From: Arthrobacter sp.
GTDB lineage: Bacteria > Actinomycetota > Actinomycetes > Actinomycetales > Micrococcaceae
Assembly: GCA_023264815.1 (NCBI GenBank)
Contig: JAHFUZ010000032.1
Location: forward strand, 1-51,214
Direction of reading: 5' to 3'
DNA: 51,214 nucleotides
Below are positions 17,865 through 27,547 of this stretch, piece after piece. The notes beneath the pieces are model-generated. The model saw only the letters and a program-made list of their open reading frames with translations, was not told the DNA's origin and made no database searches. Made by a program: the position numbers and the translations under genes. Numbering within the stretch: the first letter of the stretch is position 1; each line of letters starts with the position of its first letter.

Positions 17865-18802
17865 TCGTAGACCTGCCGGATACCACCACCTCGAAGATCT
17901 CCAAGAAGATCATGTCCCTGCGTGAGCAGGGCGGCGTGATCGCCCTGGGCCGGGTCCTGACCCTTGTGGTCGTGACCCGGTCCGGGCTGGAGGAAGAAGC
18001 GATCGAAGCCGCAAACGAGGCCAGCCGGGAACACCCCTGCCGGATCATCGTGCTCGCCGACGCCGGCGCCGAAGCCCCCAACCGGCTCGACGCGCAGATC
18101 CGTGTTGGCGGGGACGCCGGCGCGTCCGAAGTCATCGTGCTGCGCGGTTACGGCGAACTCGCCCACGAATCCGAATCCCTGGTCGCGGCACTGCTCCTGC
18201 CGGACGCCCCGATCGTGGCCTGGTGGCCGCACGGGGCACCGGAGAACGCCTGCGAAACCTCCGTGGGCAAGATCGCGCACCGCCGGATCACCGACTCAGC
18301 GAACGAACCGGACCCCCAGCGCGCACTGGAAAACATCCGGACCACCTACAAGGCCGGCGACACCGACCTCGCCTGGACCCGGCTGACGAACTGGCGGATC
18401 CAGCTCGCCGCCGTCCTGGACCAGACCGACGGGTCCCCCGTCACCGCCGTCGCGGTCGAAGGTGCCTCGGACTCACCCTCCACGATCCTGCTCGCAGCCT
18501 GGCTGACCCTGGCCCTGGATGCCCCCGTGACCATCGTCGCGGACCCGGCAGGCACCGGCATCCGCCGCGTCCGGCTCACCCGCCGCAGCGGCGATGTCCA
18601 GCTGTTCCGACCCGGACTTGCCGTTGCCGAACTCACCCAGCCAGGCCAGCCCGCACAACGCATCTCCCTCCCGCGCCGCAGCCTCAAAGACTGCCTCGCC
18701 GAAGAGCTTCGCCGCCTCGACCCCGACGAAGTCTTCGGAGAAGTGATTACTATTGGACTGCCACGAACCAATCTAAGGAGCGTCCGACCCAGTGAGCGTT
18801 GA
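17861..18802 (+). CDS. opcA: Glucose-6-phosphate dehydrogenase assembly protein OpcA
   Basis: A 313-residue OpcA-family protein. It begins MIVDLPDTTTSKISKK and includes A-P-I-V-A-W-W-P near residue 110, both typical of the family. OpcA acts as an allosteric or assembly partner of Zwf. The ATG overlaps the zwf stop by four bases, so the two are translationally coupled. It ends inside the start of pgl. Confidence 0.95.
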   Translation: MIVDLPDTTTSKISKKIMSLREQGGVIALGRVLTLVVVTRSGLEEEAIEAANEASREHPCRIIVLADAGAEAPNRLDAQIRVGGDAGASEVIVLRGYGELAHESESLVAALLLPDAPIVAWWPHGAPENACETSVGKIAHRRITDSANEPDPQRALENIRTTYKAGDTDLAWTRLTNWRIQLAAVLDQTDGSPVTAVAVEGASDSPSTILLAAWLTLALDAPVTIVADPAGTGIRRVRLTRRSGDVQLFRPGLAVAELTQPGQPAQRISLPRRSLKDCLAEELRRLDPDEVFGEVITIGLPRTNLRSVRPSER

Positions 18803-19610
18803 GCCCAGAGTAAGCATCCACCCTGATTCGTCCGTCCTGATGGCCGCCATCGCGGCCCGCCTGATCACCAAACTGGTCGATGTGCAGGATAAGCACGGTG
18901 AGGCCACGGTGGTGCTGACTGGAGGCACAGTGGGGATCGGTACGTTGAAGGCCGTTGCGGACTCACCCGCCGCGCCCGCTGTTGACTGGTCCAAAGTGAA
19001 CTTCTGGTGGGGCGACGAGCGGTTCGTCGGGGCTGATGACCCTGACCGCAACACGCGGCAGGCGTTTGATGCCCTGCTCTCCCACATCCCCGTGGATCCG
19101 GCCAGGATCAACCAGCCCGCGTCCACCGACGACTTTGACACTCCCGAGGAAGCCGCGGCGGACTACGCCCGCCGGCTCAAGGAGGCTGCCGCGGCCGAGC
19201 ACGCGGCGGATATGTCAGATGACCGACCCGACGAGCCGGGGCAGCTGCCCCGGCTGGATGTGGTCCTGCTGGGCGTCGGACCGGACGCCCATGTGGCCTC
19301 GCTGTTCCCGGAACAGGGTGGAATCCGGGAAAAGGACCTGACGGTGGTGGGGGTGCGCAACTCCCCCAAGCCGCCGCCGGAACGCATCTCCCTCACACTG
19401 CCTGCCATTAATACGGCGGCCGAGGTATGGATGGTTGTGGCGGGCGAGGACAAGGCCGGCGCCGTCGGACTTGCACTGGCAGGCGCCAATCCCGTCCAGG
19501 TGCCTGCCGCAGGGCCCCGCGGCACATCACGGACGCTGTGGCTCATTGATGAAAATGCCGCCTCAAGGGTCCCGCAGCAGCTGGTCCGGAAGGACGCCGC
19601 CGGCGCGTAG
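18792..19610 (+). CDS. pgl: 6-phosphogluconolactonase
   Basis: A 272-residue lactonase that hydrolyses 6-phosphogluconolactone, the Zwf product. Visible family features are V-L-T-G-G-T-V-G-I near residue 42, W-W-G-D-E-R-F-V near residue 73 and L-L-G-V-G-P-D-A-H-V-A-S-L-F-P near residue 158. The GTG at 18792 overlaps the end of opcA by 11 bases. Its 3' end runs 48 bases into the convergent rbpA gene. It is the last gene of the pentose phosphate operon. Confidence 0.95.
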   Translation: MSVEPRVSIHPDSSVLMAAIAARLITKLVDVQDKHGEATVVLTGGTVGIGTLKAVADSPAAPAVDWSKVNFWWGDERFVGADDPDRNTRQAFDALLSHIPVDPARINQPASTDDFDTPEEAAADYARRLKEAAAAEHAADMSDDRPDEPGQLPRLDVVLLGVGPDAHVASLFPEQGGIREKDLTVVGVRNSPKPPPERISLTLPAINTAAEVWMVVAGEDKAGAVGLALAGANPVQVPAAGPRGTSRTLWLIDENAASRVPQQLVRKDAAGA

Positions 19611-19958
19611 CTTCTCCAGCGCTCCGGCCAGGACATCTTCAGCGTCCTGGTCGGAGCGCCGTTCTTTAACGTATTCGAGGTGGCTCTTGTAGCCCTCCTC
19701 CAGCTGTTCGTCCTGCGCAGCCTGCTGGCCGTCCCTGGAGGCCAGATGGCCGCACCGCCGGCAATCCCAGCTGACGGGAATCTGCTCGTCGGGGAGGCGC
19801 AGGAAGACCAGTTGGGTTTCATGGCCTTTGGCGCACCAATACGACACCCTGATCCGGGGTACTCTTTCGCCCGAGGCAGCCTCGGACTGGTTCTTGGGAC
19901 CGGCACCTTCAGTGACCCCCACCCGGGTGCCGCGGAACGCTGACGCACTATGTACCAT
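19563..19958 (-). CDS. rbpA: RNA polymerase-binding protein RbpA
   Basis: A 131-residue actinobacterial transcription factor that binds core RNA polymerase and the principal sigma factor and stabilises open promoter complexes. The zinc-ribbon-like core shows Y-W-C-A-K-G-H and D-C-R-R-C-G-H, and the sigma-interacting C-terminus contains H-L-E-Y-V-K-E-R-R. The ATG follows CAGGAG. The C-terminal tail is encoded opposite the last 48 bases of pgl. rbpA sits downstream of secG, beyond a strong hairpin. Confidence 0.93.
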   Translation of the reverse strand: MVHSASAFRGTRVGVTEGAGPKNQSEAASGERVPRIRVSYWCAKGHETQLVFLRLPDEQIPVSWDCRRCGHLASRDGQQAAQDEQLEEGYKSHLEYVKERRSDQDAEDVLAGALEKLRAGGVLPDQLLRDP

Positions 19959-19996
19959 TCTGGACTCCTGGCTGCTTAAACGACGCTGTTTAAACG

Positions 19997-20031
19997 AAAC
20001 TGTGGCTGTTGGGAGCCAACAGCCACAGTTT
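19997..20031 (-). terminator. Perfect 16-bp stem hairpin between secG and rbpA
   Basis: AAACTGTGGCTGTTGG, a three-base loop (GAG), then the exact complement ending in TTT. T-rich flanks exist on both strands, so it could terminate in either direction. It is the likely end of the gap-pgk-tpiA-secG transcript. The rbpA promoter must lie in the 38 bases that follow, or overlap the stem. Confidence 0.8.
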
Positions 20032-20086
20032 AGTTTGCAGTTTACGCCGGCGGCAGTGCCGCGCGGGAATCAGTTCAATCCGGGAA

Positions 20087-20344
20087 CTAGGAGTCTCCCG
20101 AGCCGCTGAACCTCATGATGAGTCCCAGGGCGATGATGACCACGCCCCAGGTGACACCCAGAACAATGGTGAACCTGTTGAGGTTCCGCTCTGCCACGCC
20201 CGAGGAGCTCAGGCCGGAACTCATACCGCCGCCGAACATGTCCGACAACCCGCCGCCCCGTCCCTTGTGAAGCAGGATCAGCAGGGTCAGCAGAAGGCTG
20301 GTGATGCCCAGGAGAATCTGCAGAATGACATGAAGAACGTCCAC
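20087..20344 (-). CDS. secG: Preprotein translocase subunit SecG
   Basis: An 85-residue membrane protein of the SecYEG channel, with two hydrophobic spans (residues about 4-24 and 58-78). The linker contains the typical K-G-R-G-G-G-L-S-D-M-F-G-G motif. Start GTG 20344 follows AAAGG. It lies 51 bases downstream of tpiA, a neighbour relation conserved from mycobacteria to Bacillus. Confidence 0.95.
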   Translation of the reverse strand: MDVLHVILQILLGITSLLLTLLILLHKGRGGGLSDMFGGGMSSGLSSSGVAERNLNRFTIVLGVTWGVVIIALGLIMRFSGSGDS

Positions 20345-20395
20345 GACGGCCTTTCAGAAGATTGGAATTGCGGGAGCCTGGTGGCGCCGGCGGAC

Positions 20396-21211
20396 TTAGT
20401 CCGTCAGCAGGTGACTCTCGAACCTGACAATATTAGCAAACTCCGCGGGATCGAGGCTGGCGCCGCCCACCAACACGCCGTCCACGTCCTTTTCGTTCAG
20501 GATCGCAGCGACGTTGTTTGCCTTCACCGAACCGCCATAGAGCAGCCGGATCCTGGCCGCAACGTCGTCGCCAAAGATGGTGGCCAGCTCGGCACGGATG
20601 GCTGCGCACATTTCCTGGGCATCCTCCGGCCCCGCCACTTCACCGGTGCCAATGGCCCAAACGGGCTCGTAGGCCACCACCAATTCAGCGGCCTGCTCGG
20701 CGGTCAGCCCGGCGACGTCGGCACGAAGCTGCGTCAGTGTGTGCTCCACGTGGGTACCGGCCTGACGGATGTCCAGGCCCTCGCCAACGCATAGCACCGG
20801 GGTCACGCCGTGCTTGTAGGCTGCTTTGACCTTGGCGTTCAGCACCTCGTCTGATTCGTTGTGGAGGGTGCGCCGCTCGCTGTGTCCCACCAGCACGAAG
20901 CGGCAGCCCAGCTTGTTCAGGAACTGGCCCGAGATGTCGCCGGTGTAAGCCCCGGAGTCGAACTGGGACAGGTCCTGCCCGCCATAGGCGATGTCCAGTT
21001 CGTCGCCCTGAACCAGGGTCTGCACGCCGCGGAGGTCGGTGAAAGGCGGAAAAACTGCCACCTCCACGCGGCTGTAGTCGTGCTTGGCGTCGGACAAGGT
21101 CCAGGCCAGTTTCTGCAGGAGGGTGATGCCCTGGACATGGTCCATGTTCATCTTCCAGTTGCCCGCAATGAGAGGCGTGCGGTCAAAAGCGCCGTTCGTT
21201 GACGTAGTCAC
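20396..21211 (-). CDS. tpiA: Triose-phosphate isomerase
   Basis: A 271-residue TIM-barrel enzyme interconverting dihydroxyacetone phosphate and glyceraldehyde-3-phosphate. Catalytic segments are visible: G-N-W-K-M-N near residue 17 (Lys), G-H-S-E-R-R (His), [11 protein letters not shown] (catalytic Glu and flexible loop) and Y-G-G-S-V-K. The GTG start follows TTTGGAGAACAC. It is the third gene of gap-pgk-tpiA, separated from pgk by 86 bases that contain a 34-bp palindrome. Confidence 0.97.
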   Translation of the reverse strand: MTTSTNGAFDRTPLIAGNWKMNMDHVQGITLLQKLAWTLSDAKHDYSRVEVAVFPPFTDLRGVQTLVQGDELDIAYGGQDLSQFDSGAYTGDISGQFLNKLGCRFVLVGHSERRTLHNESDEVLNAKVKAAYKHGVTPVLCVGEGLDIRQAGTHVEHTLTQLRADVAGLTAEQAAELVVAYEPVWAIGTGEVAGPEDAQEMCAAIRAELATIFGDDVAARIRLLYGGSVKANNVAAILNEKDVDGVLVGGASLDPAEFANIVRFESHLLTD

Positions 21212-21240
21212 GTGTTCTCCAAAAGACTTGATATGTGTGC

Positions 21241-21274
21241 GGCCGGCAGGGAGCCCGCGGGCTCCCTGCCGGCC
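21241..21274. repeat. 34-bp perfect palindrome between pgk and tpiA
   Basis: GGCCGGCAGGGAGCCCG followed immediately by its exact complement, 17-bp arms with no loop. In RNA it would form a very stable GC-rich hairpin in the pgk-tpiA spacer. There is no U-tract, so it may be an attenuator, a processing or stability element, or a terminator of the actinobacterial type without U residues. Confidence 0.75.
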
Positions 21275-21297
21275 GGAGGACTTGGCAGTCCGGTTTC

Positions 21298-22524
21298 CTA
21301 GCGGTCCAGGACGCTCAGGCCCGGGAGTTCCTTGCCTTCAAGGTATTCCAGGCTGGCGCCGCCGCCTGTGGAAATGTGGCCGAACTGGTCATCCGCGAAG
21401 CCCAGCGTGCGTACGGCCGCGGCGGAGTCGCCGCCGCCAACCACGGTGAACGCTTCGGCTTCGGTCAGCGCCTGGGCAACTGCCCGGGTTCCGCCGGAAA
21501 ACGCTTCAAACTCGAAGACACCCATGGGTCCGTTCCAGAACACCGTTTTGGCGCCCTTGATCCGGTCTGCGAAGGCGGCTGCAGAGTCCGGACCGATGTC
21601 CAGCCCGATGCCCTGCGCGCCGAAGCTGCTTCCTTCGATGCCGTCCGCGGGAACCGTTTCATGGTCGGCGTCCGCCGCGAACTTGCTGGCCACCACAACG
21701 TCGGTGGGCACGATGAACTCCGTGCCGGCGTCGGCCGCGCGCTTGAGGTAGTCCTTGACCACCGGGATCTGGTCTTCTTCCAGGAGACTGCCGGCCACGC
21801 TGTGGCCCTCGGCGGCCAAGAAGGTGAACAGCATGCCGCCGCCCACCAGGATGGTATCGGCCTTGCCGATGAGGTTATCGATGACTGCCAGTTTGTCCGA
21901 GACCTTGGACCCGCCAAGGACAACAACGTAGGGACGCTGCGTGTCCGTGGTCAGCTTCTGCAGCACCTCCACCTCGGTGTGCACCAGGTCGCCCTGGTAG
22001 GACGGCAGCCGGGTGGCCACGTCATACACACTGGCGTGCTTGCGGTGAACGGCGCCGAAGGCGTCATCCACGTAAGCGCCGCTGGTTCCGGTCAGGGCCA
22101 CCAGTTCATCCGCAAAGGTGCCGCGTTCGGCGTCGTCCTTGCTGGTTTCGCGGGCGTCGAACCGGACGTTCTCAAGGACAAGCACCTGGCCGTCTTCCAG
22201 GGCGGCGGCAAGTTCCTTCGCGGAGCCGCCCACGGTATCGTCGGCGAGTGTGACACTGAACGGAGCGAGCTCCGCCAGGCGGGTCACTGCGGGCTTCAGG
22301 GAGTACTTGTCGTCGGGAGTGCCCTTGGGGCGTCCCAGGTGGGCTGTTACCAGCACGCGGGCACCGGCGTCCGTGAGCTTCGTCAGCACTGGCAGGGAGG
22401 CCTTGATGCGGCCGTCGTCAGTCACTGTAGAGCCGTCGAGCGGCACATTCAGGTCACTTCGAACCAGAATGTACCGCCCGCGGACACCTTCAGCGATCAG
22501 TTCGTTGAGGGTGTGAGATGTCAT
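21298..22524 (-). CDS. pgk: Phosphoglycerate kinase
   Basis: A 408-residue glycolytic kinase making ATP from 1,3-bisphosphoglycerate. The substrate-binding N-domain shows V-R-S-D-L-N-V-P-L near residue 22 and A-H-L-G-R-P-K-G near residue 61. The nucleotide-binding domain shows [10 protein letters not shown] and the W-N-G-P-M-G-V-F-E region, ending with the Gly-rich G-G-G-D-S-A-A-A loop. ATG 22524 is 10 bases after the gap stop; longer upstream frames overlap gap and are rejected. Confidence 0.97.
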   Translation of the reverse strand: MTSHTLNELIAEGVRGRYILVRSDLNVPLDGSTVTDDGRIKASLPVLTKLTDAGARVLVTAHLGRPKGTPDDKYSLKPAVTRLAELAPFSVTLADDTVGGSAKELAAALEDGQVLVLENVRFDARETSKDDAERGTFADELVALTGTSGAYVDDAFGAVHRKHASVYDVATRLPSYQGDLVHTEVEVLQKLTTDTQRPYVVVLGGSKVSDKLAVIDNLIGKADTILVGGGMLFTFLAAEGHSVAGSLLEEDQIPVVKDYLKRAADAGTEFIVPTDVVVASKFAADADHETVPADGIEGSSFGAQGIGLDIGPDSAAAFADRIKGAKTVFWNGPMGVFEFEAFSGGTRAVAQALTEAEAFTVVGGGDSAAAVRTLGFADDQFGHISTGGGASLEYLEGKELPGLSVLDR

Positions 22525-22534
22525 GTGTCTAACC

Positions 22535-23578
<1,044 letters not shown>

Positions 23579-23710
23579 CTAGTTGAGCGGGCGTTCAAGC
23601 CAACTAACAGATCCCGCACGCCATTGGGCAGAGATGATTAACAGAACGGAGGCGACCAGCCACGTTGCTGAAGGCTGACCGCCTTCCGTGATCCATCTTA
23701 CGTTTAAGTA

Positions 23711-23740
23711 GGTCCGCCCCCGCAAGTGCGGGGGCGGACC
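23711..23740 (-). terminator. Terminator hairpin after sodA
   Basis: GGTCCGCCCCCGCA, a two-base loop, then TGCGGGGGCGGACC: 14-bp perfect arms. On the minus strand it is followed by TACTTAAA. It lies 67 bases beyond the sodA stop and about 165 bases upstream of gap, so it should separate the two transcripts. Confidence 0.75.
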
Positions 23741-23806
23741 TTCCACAATCCGGCCGAAATCACGCCAAAATGTGAAGTTTGTTACAGGCGCATGTACCGC
23801 CGGTCA

Positions 23807-24433
23807 CTACGGGAGGGTGATGAGGCCCGTGGCGTTGGTGCGGGCAGCGTCGAAGCGCTTAGCGACGTCGGCCCAGTTGACGATGTTCCAGAAGGCCTTG
23901 ACGTAGTCAGCCTTGACGTTGACGTAGTCCAGGTAGAAGGCGTGCTCCCACATGTCCAGCATGAGCAGCGGGGTGGTGCCCAGTGCCACGTTGCCCTGCT
24001 GGTCGTAAAGCTGCTCGATGACCAGGTTGCCGCCGATCGGTTCGTAGGCCAGGAAGCCCCAGCCGGATCCCTGCAGGCCAAGTGCGGCTGCCGAGAACTG
24101 GGCACGGAACGCGTCGAAGGAGCCGAATGCGTCGTCAATGGCTGCGGCCAGTTCGCCCTCGGGCTTGTCGCCGCCGTCCGGAGACAGGTTGTTCCAGAAC
24201 ACGGAGTGGTTGATGTGGCCGCCGGTGTGGAACGCGAGGTCCTTGGACAGGCGGTTGATGTTGGCGAAGTCGCCCTTGTCGCGTGCTTCGGCCAGCTGGG
24301 CGAGGGCGTTGTTGGCCCCAGCCACGTAGGCTGCATGGTGCTTGCTGTGGTGCAGCTCCATGATCCGCGCCGAAATGTGCGGCTCCAGCGCGGCGTAGTC
24401 GTAGCTGAGTTCAGGCAGTACGTACTCGGTCAC
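23807..24433 (-). CDS. sodA: Superoxide dismutase, Mn/Fe family
   Basis: A 208-residue enzyme converting superoxide to hydrogen peroxide and oxygen. Metal ligands are visible: His in H-H-S-K-H-H near residue 28, His in N-H-S-V-F-W, and the [11 protein letters not shown] signature near residue 164 (Asp and His). The metal cannot be settled from sequence alone; Mn is usual in this group. The GTG at 24433 has GGAGGATTTT in front; an upstream ATG would place that ribosome binding site inside the gene. No secretion signal. It is inserted between whiA and gap. Confidence 0.96.
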   Translation of the reverse strand: MTEYVLPELSYDYAALEPHISARIMELHHSKHHAAYVAGANNALAQLAEARDKGDFANINRLSKDLAFHTGGHINHSVFWNNLSPDGGDKPEGELAAAIDDAFGSFDAFRAQFSAAALGLQGSGWGFLAYEPIGGNLVIEQLYDQQGNVALGTTPLLMLDMWEHAFYLDYVNVKADYVKAFWNIVNWADVAKRFDAARTNATGLITLP

Positions 24434-24486
24434 AAAATCCTCCAATGTCGTGGACGGTCTGTCCGGGTTGTAACTCTCGGATTGTG

Positions 24487-24520
24487 CATCCGGATGACTG
24501 GCATCCGGAAGATTCGGATG
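24487..24520. promoter_or_regulatory. CATCCG repeat cluster upstream of sodA
   Basis: CATCCGGATG (24487-24496) is a 10-bp palindrome. It is followed by CATCCG-N7-CGGATG (24502-24520), so four half-sites fall within 34 bases, 54-87 bases before the sodA start. This could be an operator for sodA or a terminator-like fold after whiA. No regulator is identified. Confidence 0.4.
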
Positions 24521-24543
24521 AACGCTCTGATTCTAGGGGGCTG

Positions 24544-25524
24544 TTACTCGTCCAGCATTTCAGGCGTCACATTGGCGTCCGTGCCGGGAATGCCCAGGTC
24601 GATGGCACGTTTGTCGGCCATGGCGAGCAGCCGCCGGATGCGGCCGGCGATGGCGTCCTTGGTCATCACGGGATCGGCCAGGCGCCCCAGCTCGTCCAGG
24701 CTGGCCTGTTTATGCGCCACCCTAAGCTCACCGGCGTATTTGAGGTGGTCCGGGACGTCGTCGCCCAAAATTTCCAGGGCCCGGTCCACGCGGGCGCCGG
24801 CTGCCACGGCGGCCTGGGCGGAGCGCCGGAGGTTGGCGTCGTCGAAGTTGGCCAGGCGGTTGGCGGTGGCACGGACTTCCTTGCGCATCCGCCGCTCCTC
24901 CCAGACCATCAGGGCATCGTGGGCGCCCATCCGGGTCAGGAGGGCAGCGATGGTGTCGCCATCGCGGATGACTACGCGGTCTACTCCCCTGACTTCGCGT
25001 GCCTTGGCCTGGATGCCGAGGCGGCGGGCAGCTCCCACTAGGGCCAGGGCTGATTCGGGGCCCGGGCAGGTGACTTCCATGGAGGACGAGCGGCCGGGTT
25101 CGGTCAACGACCCGTGGGCCAGGAACGCACCTCGCCATACGGCCTCGGCGTCGGCGGCAGAGCCGTTGACCACGGCGGAGGGCAGGCCCCGCACCGGGCG
25201 CCCGCGGCCGTCCAGAAGGCCGGTCTGGCGTGCCAGGGACTCGCCGTCGCGGACCACCCGCACCACGTACCGGCTGCCCCGGCGCAGTCCGCCCCCGGAA
25301 ACCACAATGATTTCACTTTGGTGGCCGTACACTTCGGCGATGGCCGCCCGGAGGCGGCGGGCGGTGGAGGCAAGATCTACCTCCGCCTCGATCACGATCC
25401 GGCCGGAGATGATGTGCAGGCCGCCAGCGAACCTGAGCATCGCGGAGACCTCAGCCTTGCGCACAGAAGACTTCTTGATGTCCAGACGGGACAGTTCTTC
25501 CTTGACCGATGATGTCAGTGCCAT
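24544..25524 (-). CDS. whiA: DNA-binding protein WhiA
   Basis: A 326-residue sporulation/cell-division regulator family protein, present in nearly all Gram-positive bacteria. It begins [14 protein letters not shown], typical of the family. The N-terminal domain is related to LAGLIDADG endonucleases but is not catalytic, and the C-terminal HTH region includes E-L-G-R-L-A-D-P. In Streptomyces it works with WhiB; in non-sporulating actinobacteria its role is less clear. Start ATG follows AGGAAGG, nine bases after yvcK. The order rapZ-yvcK-whiA is conserved. Confidence 0.95.
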   Translation of the reverse strand: MALTSSVKEELSRLDIKKSSVRKAEVSAMLRFAGGLHIISGRIVIEAEVDLASTARRLRAAIAEVYGHQSEIIVVSGGGLRRGSRYVVRVVRDGESLARQTGLLDGRGRPVRGLPSAVVNGSAADAEAVWRGAFLAHGSLTEPGRSSSMEVTCPGPESALALVGAARRLGIQAKAREVRGVDRVVIRDGDTIAALLTRMGAHDALMVWEERRMRKEVRATANRLANFDDANLRRSAQAAVAAGARVDRALEILGDDVPDHLKYAGELRVAHKQASLDELGRLADPVMTKDAIAGRIRRLLAMADKRAIDLGIPGTDANVTPEMLDE

Positions 25525-25533
25525 GGCACCTTC

Positions 25534-26553
25534 CTAACTGTTCCCGAAAATGTCGTGGTACGCCGCTGCCAGACGCAGGGGGTCATGGACGGGTCGGCGG
25601 CCCGACGCCCCCACTTTACCCAAGACCACCTCGGCACCGATCATCCCGGCGGCCTCCTCGAATTCCTTCCGGTCCGGCACCGACGCCGGATCGGCAAGCA
25701 CAACGTCGACGCTGAACTCCGGTGCGTACCGGCGCAGGGCGTGAAGGTGGTCGGCGGCCGACATGCCCCTGGTCTCCTTGGTGTTGGTGGCCAGGTTCAT
25801 GGTGAGGCACCGCTTGGCGGCCGTAGCGCTGAGGGCGGTACGCATTTCGGGAAGCAACAGGTGCGGCAGCACTGAGGTGTACCAGGAACCCGGGCCCAGG
25901 ATGATCCAGTCGGCCAGTTCGATGGCGGTCAGCGCCTCGGTGCAGGCCGGTGCCTGCTCCGGGAGGAGACGCACCTGCTCCAGGGACCCTGCCACGGCGC
26001 ACTTTGCCTGCCCGCGGACCGTTTGCAGAACCGATTCGCCGCCGGGTGCGGTGACCCGGATATCACCTTCAATGGTGAGCGGCACGGTGGACATCGGCAG
26101 GACCTGCCCGCGGGCGCCCAGCAGTGCGCCGGCCCACTTGAGCCCGGCCACGGTGTCACCGAGCAGTTCCCACAGCGTCACGATGAGCAGGTTGCCCGTG
26201 GCATGTTCATCCAGCGACCCGCCGCCGCCTTTGCCCGGCCGGAACCGGTGCTGCATCACGTCGCGCCATGTCCGTCCCCAGTCGGTATCGTCGCACAGGG
26301 CAGAGAGGGCCATCCGGAGGTCTCCGGGCGGGAGGACGCCGTACTCCTCGCGCAGGCGCCCGGAGGAGCCGCCGTCGTCCGCCACTGTCACAATGGCGGT
26401 CAAATCCGTGGTGAGCAGCCGCAGGGCGGACAACGAGGCTGACAGGCCGTGCCCGCCGCCAAGCGCCACAACGTTGGGTCCTTTGTCCTGCTGGCTGGCA
26501 GCCGATCCGGAGGCCGGCGGAACCAGCGGAAGCGCGCCGGTGAACAGCGACAT
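25534..26553 (-). CDS. yvcK: Gluconeogenesis factor YvcK family protein (CofD-like)
   Basis: A 339-residue protein beginning [13 protein letters not shown]. Family motifs are A-L-G-G-G-H-G-L near residue 32, T-V-A-D-D-G-G-S-S-G-R-L near residue 57 and L-G-P-G-S-W-Y-T-S near residue 230. YvcK is a UDP-sugar binding protein needed for growth on gluconeogenic carbon sources and for cell-wall homeostasis. ATG 26553 shares a base with the rapZ stop (TAATG), so the two are coupled. A longer upstream frame inside rapZ is not used. Confidence 0.93.
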   Translation of the reverse strand: MSLFTGALPLVPPASGSAASQQDKGPNVVALGGGHGLSASLSALRLLTTDLTAIVTVADDGGSSGRLREEYGVLPPGDLRMALSALCDDTDWGRTWRDVMQHRFRPGKGGGGSLDEHATGNLLIVTLWELLGDTVAGLKWAGALLGARGQVLPMSTVPLTIEGDIRVTAPGGESVLQTVRGQAKCAVAGSLEQVRLLPEQAPACTEALTAIELADWIILGPGSWYTSVLPHLLLPEMRTALSATAAKRCLTMNLATNTKETRGMSAADHLHALRRYAPEFSVDVVLADPASVPDRKEFEEAAGMIGAEVVLGKVGASGRRPVHDPLRLAAAYHDIFGNS

Positions 26554-27476
26554 TATTCGCGGCCCAGATCCCGGTGCGTGGTGGTCACCGTGACGCGCGG
26601 GTACTGCGCCAGTTTCTTGGAGAGTTCCACGGCAACCGCCACCGAACGGTGTTTGCCGCCGGTGCAACCCACGGCGATGGTGGCATAGTGCTTATTCTCG
26701 CGCCGGTAGCCGTCCAGGACAGGCTCAAGGGCCAGCACATACCGGTCCACGAAGTTCTTCACGCCCTCGGCCTCGAGGACGTAGTCGCTGACGTCCTTGT
26801 CCAGCCCGGTGTGCGGGCGCAGCTGCGGCACCCAGTGCGGGTTCGGGATGAACCGGACGTCGGCAACGTAATTGGAATCAACCGGCAGGCCGTACTTGAA
26901 GCCAAAGCTCATCACGTTGAGGCGAAGGGCCACCGGCCCCGTCTCGCTGAAGAGCTCGGTCACCGCCGTGGCCAGGCCATGGACGTTGTAGTCGGAGGTA
27001 TCAAGGACGACGTCGGAGCTGTCCTTGAGCTCCTTCAGGACCTCACGCTCGGCTGCTATGCCGTCGAGGATCCGGCCGCCTTCCTGGAGCGGGTGCGGCC
27101 TGCGGCCCTGCTCGAAACGGCGGACCAGTACATCGTCATTAGCGTCCAGGAACAGCACCCGGAACGTGATGCCGCTGGCGGCCAGGGCACCAAGGGTGGC
27201 ACGCATGTCCGCGAAAAGGCCCTTGCTGCGGACATCCATCACCACGGCAAGGCGCGGGATGGACTGCGGCGCGTGCGAGACCAGTTCGGCGAGCGTGCCC
27301 AGCATCTGCGGGGGCAGGTTTTCCACGACGTACCAGCCATGGTCCTCCAACGCGTCCGCGGCGGTGCTGCGCCCTGCCCCGGACATGCCAGTAACCACCA
27401 GCAGTTCCGCTTCGACAGGTTTGATCGGCGTCATACCGTCCTCGCCCAGCCCGGATTCCGCCGTCGAGTCTGTCAT
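26553..27476 (-). CDS. rapZ: RNase adapter / nucleotide-binding protein RapZ
   Basis: A 307-residue P-loop protein (YvcJ/RapZ family). The Walker A is G-M-S-G-A-G-R-S-T near residues 30-38, with Arg in place of the usual Lys, as is common in actinobacteria. The C-terminal domain ends with [10 protein letters not shown]. In E. coli RapZ guides RNase E to sRNAs that control glucosamine-6-phosphate synthase; its function in actinobacteria is not well known. It lies 71 bases after uvrC and is coupled to yvcK. Confidence 0.94.
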   Translation of the reverse strand: MTDSTAESGLGEDGMTPIKPVEAELLVVTGMSGAGRSTAADALEDHGWYVVENLPPQMLGTLAELVSHAPQSIPRLAVVMDVRSKGLFADMRATLGALAASGITFRVLFLDANDDVLVRRFEQGRRPHPLQEGGRILDGIAAEREVLKELKDSSDVVLDTSDYNVHGLATAVTELFSETGPVALRLNVMSFGFKYGLPVDSNYVADVRFIPNPHWVPQLRPHTGLDKDVSDYVLEAEGVKNFVDRYVLALEPVLDGYRRENKHYATIAVGCTGGKHRSVAVAVELSKKLAQYPRVTVTTTHRDLGRE

Positions 27477-27547
27477 TCGTCCTGCCCCGTTTCTTTCAAG
27501 ATCGAGCTGGCAACCGCACCAGCGGAAGCCTGCGTTTCTTACCCTAC

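Noticed and set aside
19680..19943. 87-codon plus-strand frame opposite rbpA
   Set aside because: Lies wholly within rbpA on the other strand, with no supporting signal.
23726..25537. 603-codon plus-strand open frame across sodA and whiA
   Set aside because: It covers two well-supported minus-strand genes and their intergenic terminator; the product is Arg/Ser-rich with no recognisable domain.
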